The notes beneath the pieces are model-generated. The model was not told where the DNA came from and did not search any database. It saw only the letters and a list, made by a program, of their open reading frames with translations. The translations under genes were made by a program, and so were the position numbers. Below are positions 30,369-35,895 of a stretch of DNA of 35,895 nt, piece after piece. This stretch comes from Bacteroidales bacterium (GTDB lineage: Bacteria; Bacteroidota; Bacteroidia; Bacteroidales; UBA932). Each line of letters opens with the position of its first letter. The first letter of the stretch is position 1. The DNA lies in contig JAEEQS010000015.1 in NCBI GenBank assembly GCA_016285455.1, forward strand, positions 1 through 35,895. Reading direction: 5' to 3'.

Positions 30369-31357
30369 ACACATACGGAAAAAACTTCACAATCACTCTA
30401 TTCGGAGAATCACACGGGCCTTTCACAGGAGTCGTGATAGACGGCGTAAAGCCAGGCATAGCCCTTTCTGAAGAAGACTTCAGAGCAGACCTTGTAAGGA
30501 GAAAAAACGGAGACATCCCGTCTCTGGCTCAAGGAATTACAGCCCGGAAGGAAGAAGACACACCTATCTTTATCTCAGGTCTTCTGGATGGAACTACCAC
30601 CGGCGCGCCTCTTGCCATACTGTTTGAAAACAAGACTCAGAATTCCAAGGACTACGGCAAGTTCCGCAATCAGCCAAGGCCATCGCACGCAGATTTTGCG
30701 GCTTCAGTCAAATTCAAGGGGTTCAACGATCCAAGAGGCGGCGGAATGTTTTCCGGAAGGATGACCCTTCCTCTGGTGGCCGCAGGAGTTGTGGCAAAGA
30801 AAATGCTCAGCGATGCCGGACTGAACATCACTTTCAAGGCAGAAGTATCTTCCATTGGAGGGGTGGCCTGTTTAGACAAGTGGCTGGAAATCATACAGAA
30901 AGCCAAAGAAGAGAAAGACTCTGTAGGCGGAGAAATCACCTGCCGAATAGAGGGAGTTCCTGCTGGAATCGGTGAGCCTTTTTTCAACTCTCTGGAGTCT
31001 CAGATTGCGCATCTAGCCTTTTCTGTTCCAGGAGTCAAAGGAATCTTTTTCGGAGATTTGGCTTCTTCACTTAAGGGCTCTGAGTTCAACGATGCCATCA
31101 TAAACCGCAGCGGCAGCACCGCAACAAACCATAGCGGAGGAATCAACGGAGGAATCTCCAACGGAAATCCTATAGTATTCACTCTGGAGATCAGGCCAGC
31201 AGCCAGCATCGGAAAGCCTCAGAGAACGTTCAACTTCCAGACAGAAAAAGTGGAAGAGCTCTGCATCGGGGGAAGGCACGATGCCTGCATCGCTCTCCGC
31301 TGTCCGGTCATCGCGGAAGCAATAGCAGCAATTGCCCTTGCGGACAACTGCTGCTAA
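30365..31357 (+). CDS. aroC: Chorismate synthase
   Basis: A 330-aa FMN-dependent enzyme that makes chorismate, the last step of the shared pathway. Diagnostic segments are the N-terminus FTITLFGESHGP, RPSHADFAASVKF, FNDPRGGGMFSGRMT, TNHSGGINGGISNGNPIVF and CIGGRHDACIALRC. Shorter than E. coli AroC (361 aa), mostly by trimmed loops. ATG 30365 overlaps the upstream stop, so translation is probably coupled. With the leader-controlled DAHP synthase across the divergent promoter, these genes form a compact aromatic-synthesis locus lacking only aroE and aroK. Confidence 0.95.
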   Translation: MNTYGKNFTITLFGESHGPFTGVVIDGVKPGIALSEEDFRADLVRRKNGDIPSLAQGITARKEEDTPIFISGLLDGTTTGAPLAILFENKTQNSKDYGKFRNQPRPSHADFAASVKFKGFNDPRGGGMFSGRMTLPLVAAGVVAKKMLSDAGLNITFKAEVSSIGGVACLDKWLEIIQKAKEEKDSVGGEITCRIEGVPAGIGEPFFNSLESQIAHLAFSVPGVKGIFFGDLASSLKGSEFNDAIINRSGSTATNHSGGINGGISNGNPIVFTLEIRPAASIGKPQRTFNFQTEKVEELCIGGRHDACIALRCPVIAEAIAAIALADNCC

Positions 31358-31381
31358 CAACCTTTTAATTAAACCTGTTTT

Positions 31382-32590
31382 TTAGAGTTTGGTGATGGAA
31401 GAGGCAACGATGGAGGCCACTGTTGCCCTCTGACGTGCAAGTCCTCCGGTATCGTATGGATGAACCCTGTTAGCCAGAATTATCACCGCTGTCTTTGTTA
31501 CCGGATCAACCACTATGGAAGGGCCTGTATATCCAGTATGACCGAATGTTGCCGGAGAGAACAGATCTCCTGCTGTATAGTAGTGAACGTCTCCGTCCCA
31601 TCCAAGAGTACGGCCAAAACGCCTAACCTCAGCAGGAACCGTAATCATTGCCTTGACTGTGAGTGGGCTAAGAACTCTCATTCCGCCATACTCTCCGCCG
31701 TTCATCAGGGCAGCGCAGACAACAGCCAAATCCTCAGCATTGGAGAACACCCCTGCATTGCCTGAATTTCCGTTTCCGCAAACCCTTGCCAGAGGATCGT
31801 GAACTTCTCCCAGAAGGCATTTTCCGTCTGGCTGCTTTTCAGTAGGAGCCACAAGCTTCATTATCTCCTTCTTTTTCTGGAGCTTTGGAGAATAAGTAGT
31901 GTACTCAAGGCCAAGACGGTCAAAAACATTTTTCTGTGCATAGTCCTGAAGCTTCATTCCTGTAACGTTCTGGAGAATGTTCTGAAGGGTGATGAAATTC
32001 AGGCAGCTGTAAACGTGACCGTTTGCCGGCTTGTAAACTCTCTTGCAATGGCATATCCATTTCAGAAGACTCTCTGCATCTGCCTTGCCGTATTCCTTCT
32101 CAACTTCTGAAGGATTTACGTAAGCAGGCAATCCACTGGTATGGGTAAGAAGGTCTATTACCCTGATATACACTTTTTTGCCATCTTCTCCCACATATGG
32201 TTCAAAGTCCGGGATATACATATCTACGCGGTCTATCAGGCGGACCTTCCCCTGCTCAATCAGCTGCATAAAACTCAAAGTAGTTCCAACGCACTTGCTG
32301 CAGGAGGCCAGGTCGAAAACGGTGTTCTCCGTCATCTTCTCCTTCTTGGGATAAATGGCCTTGTTGCCGTAGGCTTTCAGATAAACAACCTTGTCCTGAC
32401 GCACTACGCAAACCACTGCGCCCGGAATCAAAGTGTCTTTGATAGCCTGGTTCATAACATCATCCACCAGAGCGAGTTTTTCGGAAGACATGCCCATTTC
32501 TTCCGGAGTGGCTTTCTGAAGCCTGGTGCCCTGGGCCAAAACGGCGGCGCAAAGAATCAGAGCAGACGCCAAACAGAATAATTTCTTCAT
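31382..32590 (-). CDS. Exported serine hydrolase (beta-lactamase/S12 family)
   Basis: A 402-aa protein with a Sec signal ending near VLAQG (residues 1-20). The fold is penicillin-binding-like: SxxK motif ASCSKCVG near residue 97, HTSGLPAY, YSCLN in place of the usual Y-x-N, and HTGYTGPS as the third motif. The active-site Ser and Lys are present. It is probably a periplasmic esterase or D,D-peptidase; a role in antibiotic resistance cannot be claimed. It is unrelated in domain content to the DUF5018-type hydrolase at 2723-4258. It converges with aroC, 24 nt between the stops. Confidence 0.87.
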   Translation of the reverse strand: MKKLFCLASALILCAAVLAQGTRLQKATPEEMGMSSEKLALVDDVMNQAIKDTLIPGAVVCVVRQDKVVYLKAYGNKAIYPKKEKMTENTVFDLASCSKCVGTTLSFMQLIEQGKVRLIDRVDMYIPDFEPYVGEDGKKVYIRVIDLLTHTSGLPAYVNPSEVEKEYGKADAESLLKWICHCKRVYKPANGHVYSCLNFITLQNILQNVTGMKLQDYAQKNVFDRLGLEYTTYSPKLQKKKEIMKLVAPTEKQPDGKCLLGEVHDPLARVCGNGNSGNAGVFSNAEDLAVVCAALMNGGEYGGMRVLSPLTVKAMITVPAEVRRFGRTLGWDGDVHYYTAGDLFSPATFGHTGYTGPSIVVDPVTKTAVIILANRVHPYDTGGLARQRATVASIVASSITKL

Positions 32591-32660
32591 AATCCAAATA
32601 TGTTGTTGTTATATTATCGCGATATTTGTAAAGACAAATTTAAGAAAACAAGTTCAAACT

Positions 32661-33782
32661 ATGAGAAAACATTTCTGGATGGTTGCGGCCACCTTCTGCC
32701 TGACTTTTTCCTGCTCTTGCGCCAATTCTGGGGAAAACGTTGCAGCAGAACCCGTAGTTATAGAGGAAGTACCTGACACGCTGACTGTTGCAGTGGTAGG
32801 TGATATTATGATGGGCAATACGTTCCCTAACAACAGGCTTCCGGCCAATGACGGGAAAAATCTGTTTGACGACCCTAAAGACATCCTAAGAAGCGCAACC
32901 ATAACCTGCGGGAACTTTGAAGGAACTATGGCCACAAGCGGAAAGCCGAGGAAGAATCTGGGCAGTCCGATGGCATTTATGTTTATGATGCCTCCGCGAT
33001 ATGCCGCCCACCTTGTAGATGCCGGATTCGACTATGTGGGACTGGCCAACAACCATATCTACGACTTTTTTGAAGAGGCTATGACTCAGACAGAGGAAAA
33101 TCTGGGGAAAGCTGGAATCGGCTGCTCTGGAGCCAGGGATCCTAAAGGCATTCACTCGCATGTGGAATTCTTTACAAAATCGTTTGAACTTCCTAAAGGA
33201 GATAGCATCAAGGCAGGTTTCTGCGCTTTCGGGCACGAGGACTACAGCCTCAGAACGCGCGATACGGCAACCGTAAAGAGAATTATAAGTACTCTTAAAA
33301 ACGAACACGGGTGCAACATTGTAATCGTCTGTTTCCACGGCGGAAGAGAAGGCTCCGGAGCAAGGCATCTGCCTTACGGCTCGGAGATGTTTTATGGCGA
33401 CGAGAGAGGCTTCCTGAGAGATTTCACCCATTTTGCAATAGACTGCGGTGCAGACATCGTTTACGGTCACGGGCCTCACGTAGTCAGAGCCATTGAACTT
33501 TACAAAGACCGCTTCATCGCTTACAGTCTGGGCAATTTCTGCACGGCCGGAATGGGGGTCAAAGGGCTTACAGGCCTGGCTCCGCTCATTACCGTTCGGA
33601 TAGATGAAAGCGGAAAGTTCATCGACGGAAAAATCCACTCCTTCCTCCAGCAGTCGATGAAAGGCCCCAAGAAAGACCCTAACAATCTGGCTGCCAAGGA
33701 AATCGCTGAGCTTACAAAAGATGACATAAAAGATTCCTCCCTTTCTATCGCTGAGGACGGCACTATTACAAAAAAGGAATAA
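32661..33782 (+). CDS. CapA-family (PgsA-like) lipoprotein
   Basis: A 373-aa protein from ATG 32661. A longer frame exists from 32526 but overlaps the divergent hydrolase gene and lacks a signal; the 32661 start gives a lipoprotein signal (MRKHFWMVAATFCLTFSCSC). The catalytic-like domain has AVVGDIMMGN, CGNFEGTM, LANNHIYDFF, VCFHGGREGSG and YGHGPHVVRAIE, the metallophosphatase-like pattern of CapA/PgsA, a family named from poly-gamma-glutamate capsule synthesis in Bacillus. No other capsule gene is next to it, so the role is open. It is divergent from the serine hydrolase. A weak -7-like GATATTTG lies at 32621-32628. Confidence 0.87.
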   Translation: MRKHFWMVAATFCLTFSCSCANSGENVAAEPVVIEEVPDTLTVAVVGDIMMGNTFPNNRLPANDGKNLFDDPKDILRSATITCGNFEGTMATSGKPRKNLGSPMAFMFMMPPRYAAHLVDAGFDYVGLANNHIYDFFEEAMTQTEENLGKAGIGCSGARDPKGIHSHVEFFTKSFELPKGDSIKAGFCAFGHEDYSLRTRDTATVKRIISTLKNEHGCNIVIVCFHGGREGSGARHLPYGSEMFYGDERGFLRDFTHFAIDCGADIVYGHGPHVVRAIELYKDRFIAYSLGNFCTAGMGVKGLTGLAPLITVRIDESGKFIDGKIHSFLQQSMKGPKKDPNNLAAKEIAELTKDDIKDSSLSIAEDGTITKKE

Positions 33783-33789
33783 AGTTGAT

Positions 33790-33797
33790 TATATTTG
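33790..33797 (+). promoter_or_regulatory. Promoter -7 box of the 33822 lipoprotein
   Basis: TATATTTG, 24 nt before the ATG. No clear -33 TTG. Confidence 0.5.
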
Positions 33798-33821
33798 TAA
33801 GAGTAAATACATAACTAAAAT

Positions 33822-34595
33822 ATGAAAACATTCAAGACTATCTCAATGGCAATGTGTCTGGTTCTTTGCTCAGCGATGATATTCAGCTGCAAAAACCAGA
33901 AATCCGCTGGCGGAGAGGAAGCTGCCCAGACAGTACAAGTGCCTGATCACTATTCTGTTCCTGCTGAACTGAAGTATGCCCAGGAGGAAACTTATCAGGT
34001 CGAGGACAATACCTATCCTCTTTACCTCATAGACAAATTCTACCCTATCGGATGGAGCAAAGATGGTAAGCTTGCCTACATAGAAGAGCCTGCAGACGAG
34101 GCGGTTGGGGCATATTTCTTCCAGTTCCACATCCTGGACCTGAACACGGGAAAAGATGTCTTCACCTGGAAGCCGGAAGAAGATCCTCAGGAGGGCAGCA
34201 TCAGCCAGATGTTTGAAGACAACAAAGATCTCTTTGAAGGAAAACTCAAGGAATTTGGAATAATCCCTCAGGAATTCACCCTTGAAGGAACGGATGTTCC
34301 GTTCATAGCCGAGGGTGCAAAAGTGTGGATGGATACCACAATGGTTTTCAGCGATTTCGGGTTTATGAACGTAGTAAAGTCCGTCAAACTGAACTGCGGA
34401 ACAGCGGATAACAGCAAGGTAATATTTGAGAACGTCAACAACGAAGAATACAACACCAATATGTCACAGGAGATTGCAGGTACACTCAAGTGCCCTTACG
34501 TCCCTATGGCTGCAGTGCTTGTTAAATCGGTTCAGAGAGGATACGAGGGACCTCCTCACGTATATTCCTTCTATTTTGTAAAAGCCGAAAAATAA
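33822..34595 (+). CDS. Lipoprotein of unknown function
   Basis: A 257-aa protein with a lipoprotein signal (SAMIFSCKN, Cys near residue 23) and an Ala/Glu-rich linker. A segment YPIGWSKDGKLAYIEEPADE with a following LDLNTGKDVFTW looks like one blade of a WD40/PD40-type propeller, but a single repeat cannot make a propeller. I do not recognise the rest. It has its own -7 box and lies 39 nt after the CapA-like gene. Its stop is 5 nt from the convergent YARHG gene. Confidence 0.65.
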   Translation: MKTFKTISMAMCLVLCSAMIFSCKNQKSAGGEEAAQTVQVPDHYSVPAELKYAQEETYQVEDNTYPLYLIDKFYPIGWSKDGKLAYIEEPADEAVGAYFFQFHILDLNTGKDVFTWKPEEDPQEGSISQMFEDNKDLFEGKLKEFGIIPQEFTLEGTDVPFIAEGAKVWMDTTMVFSDFGFMNVVKSVKLNCGTADNSKVIFENVNNEEYNTNMSQEIAGTLKCPYVPMAAVLVKSVQRGYEGPPHVYSFYFVKAEK

Positions 34596-34600
34596 AGCCT

Positions 34601-35563
34601 TTAGTCTTTTAGAACATAGCGATTCTCGTCCGGAACCGCCTCTTCGCTCTTTATAAGGTCAACAACTATGCTCTCGCTTAGCGAGAGTTCAATTTTGCTG
34701 TTGTCTTCCCCAGGGTGATACCAGCTCTTGGAGCCGAAATAATCTTTCAGGTCCTTGGATTGGAAAACCCAGCCTTTGCGGGCCAGTATCTCGTTGCGCA
34801 TAAGCCTAAGGTCTTTTTTGCTATACTGGGTTACCATACCCCTGGATATAAGCATTGTGCTTGTCCACGGCCATCTGCCCTCGCCTTTGTCTATCCACTT
34901 GAGATTAGCCAGAAACTTGCCCTTGCTGTAACTATCATTCTGCTCGTCAAAATCCGCCACGTATAATTTCATTCCCTCCAGAGTGAGGAAATACATAAAA
35001 AACTCCCCGTTGATTCTCAATACATTGACAGGCATATCATTCTCCTCTCCAAATGAGAATGAAGACATCTGCGGAACAAAACTTCCAAGCTTGCATTTGC
35101 CATAGTCAAACACATATGACTCTCCTTTCTCGGAAACATATTCCCCGTTAAGCTTTACTTCCATATGCATAATCACTTTATAGTAAAGCTCATCAACTTC
35201 GTCGCGGAATAGAATTTCAGAAACCAGATTGTTCTGGTAAACTTCAAGAAAGCGCCAAGCGTTCTTGGTATCATAGACGAACCTGACGCGGTCTCCTCTG
35301 CGGCCCACAATTGCATAATCAAAATCGTCTGACTCGTCTATCTGCCCCAGAATGAATTCGTCCGGACTTTCTGTCTTCTTGAGTATAAATCCGTAACCGC
35401 CTTCGTGAAGGCTTCCTCCCATAAACTCAATGTAGTCTCCCTTGTCGGTCGGGACAAAAACCTCTCCTCCGGTATACCATCTGGAACCATTCGGAATATT
35501 CTGTGAAAAAGCGCTGGCGCAAAAGGCCAGGAGCAATGCTGCCAAAAAAAGAATTCTTTTCAT
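34601..35563 (-). CDS. Exported YARHG-domain protein
   Basis: A 320-aa protein with a Sec signal (residues 1-20, ending AFSQ). The C-terminal 80 residues carry the YARHG pattern: KDLRLMRNEILARKGWVFQS then YFGSKSWYHPGEDN (consensus LR.LRNEIYARHG.iF and WY.P). YARHG is an extracellular domain of unknown function, thought to bind cell-wall components. The rest is beta-rich without a recognised domain. A -7-like TATCTTTA lies 22 nt upstream. Confidence 0.85.
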   Translation of the reverse strand: MKRILFLAALLLAFCASAFSQNIPNGSRWYTGGEVFVPTDKGDYIEFMGGSLHEGGYGFILKKTESPDEFILGQIDESDDFDYAIVGRRGDRVRFVYDTKNAWRFLEVYQNNLVSEILFRDEVDELYYKVIMHMEVKLNGEYVSEKGESYVFDYGKCKLGSFVPQMSSFSFGEENDMPVNVLRINGEFFMYFLTLEGMKLYVADFDEQNDSYSKGKFLANLKWIDKGEGRWPWTSTMLISRGMVTQYSKKDLRLMRNEILARKGWVFQSKDLKDYFGSKSWYHPGEDNSKIELSLSESIVVDLIKSEEAVPDENRYVLKD

Positions 35564-35584
35564 TTCATCAGTTGTTTGTTGAAG

Positions 35585-35592
35585 TAAAGATA
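35585..35592 (-). promoter_or_regulatory. Putative -7 box of the YARHG gene
   Basis: TATCTTTA on the minus strand, one mismatch from TAnnTTTG, 22 nt before the ATG. Confidence 0.4.
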
Positions 35593-35610
35593 AGCCTTCT
35601 CAGCGATAAA

Positions 35611-35644
35611 AACAAAAGGAGGAAAGCTTTTGGCTCTCCTCCTT
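35611..35644 (-). terminator. Intrinsic terminator directly after rpsC
   Basis: On the minus strand, an 8-bp stem (aaggagga 35644-35637 with tcctcctt 35623-35616) with a 13-nt loop, followed by a T-rich tract (TTGTTTTT). It lies 28 nt past the rpsC stop. Confidence 0.7.
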
Positions 35645-35671
35645 AAGGTGTGCAAAACGTTAGCTTAGGAC

Positions 35672-35895
35672 TTAGTTCTGCTGGGAGCGCGGCCTGCGGC
35701 CACCTCTTCCGCCACCTCTTCTGCGGTCTGAACGGCCTTCAGAAGAACGTGCCTTGTCGTTTGCGTTAACGCCTGCGTTAGGAGTAAGGTCTCTCTTGCC
35801 GTAAACCTCACCGTTGCAAACCCATACCTTGATTCCGAGAACGCCCACCTTGGTGTTTGCCTCAGCAAGTGCATAGTCTATGTTTGCACGGAAAG
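35672..35895 (-). CDS. rpsC: 30S ribosomal protein S3, C-terminal part (5' end outside window)
   Basis: The frame enters from the right edge and encodes 73 residues. It begins [20 protein letters not shown] and continues [19 protein letters not shown], a clear S3 C-terminal domain. It ends in an Arg/Gly-rich tail, [17 protein letters not shown]3 lies at the mRNA entry channel of the 30S subunit. In most bacteria rplP, rpmC and rpsQ follow rpsC in the S10 operon; here an intrinsic terminator and an unrelated YARHG gene follow. Confidence 0.95.
   Translation of the reverse strand, partial: FRANIDYALAEANTKVGVLGIKVWVCNGEVYGKRDLTPNAGVNANDKARSSEGRSDRRRGGGRGGRRPRSQQN

Noticed and set aside
31382..32590. 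Antibiotic-resistance beta-lactamase
   Set aside because: The SxxK fold is present, but the Tyr and third motifs differ from class C beta-lactamases and fit the wider S12 family.
32526..32660. Longer N-terminus for the CapA-like protein
   Set aside because: It would overlap the start of the divergent hydrolase gene and bury the clear lipoprotein signal that begins at 32661.

Overview
The window comes from a member of the phylum Bacteroidota, most likely order Bacteroidales. The evidence is a SusD/RagB-family protein, the MG2-repeat surface protein, the DUF5018-like lipoprotein domain, a charged C-terminal tail on ribosomal protein S2, a Bacteroidetes-type tyrosine recombinase, and many promoters of the form TTG-N19-20-TAnnTTTG in place of sigma-70 boxes. 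Most genes lack a Shine-Dalgarno site and have short 5' leaders. I cannot name the species.

Layout. 1-2626 (+): 3' part of a SusD-like glycan-binding lipoprotein gene and a downstream DUF4397-like lipoprotein, ending in a bidirectional terminator. 2723-6850 (-): a serine-hydrolase lipoprotein and an MG2-domain surface protein. 6938-9859 (-): the ribosomal operon rplM-rpsI-rpsB-tsf, with a well-formed promoter and a candidate structured leader. 9999-10979 (+): dusB, expressed divergently from rplM. 10984-25696: a 14.7-kb integrative island. 25696-31357: aromatic-amino-acid genes, namely a DAHP synthase/chorismate mutase on the minus strand and, diverging from it, aroB, an aroD-aroA fusion and aroC. 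31382-35563: a serine hydrolase, a CapA-like protein, a lipoprotein of unknown function and a YARHG protein. 35672-35895 (-): the 3' end of rpsC.

The island is bounded by a 17-bp direct repeat (16/17 identical) and has TAAGTCGSCA repeats inside both ends that look like integrase arm sites. It carries a tyrosine recombinase whose reading frame continues upstream of any standard start codon, an HExxH metallopeptidase, a frameshifted two-TM protein, a decayed intergenic tract of repeats and a pseudogene, a type IV toxin-antitoxin operon (abiEi-abiEii) translationally coupled to a metallophosphoesterase, then a three-gene operon (DUF262/HNH nuclease with a RAMA-like tail, AbiH, and an SF2 helicase with an N-terminal domain resembling the ScoMcrA sulfur-binding domain). 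A 924-aa SF1 helicase faces this operon. I read the region as a phage-defence island; the DUF262-AbiH-helicase(-SF1 helicase) group is the best candidate for an undescribed system.

The clearest regulatory find is upstream of the DAHP synthase. A promoter is followed by a 19-codon leader peptide with three Tyr and one Trp codon, then mutually exclusive antiterminator and terminator stems. This is classical ribosome-mediated attenuation of the first step of aromatic amino acid synthesis.
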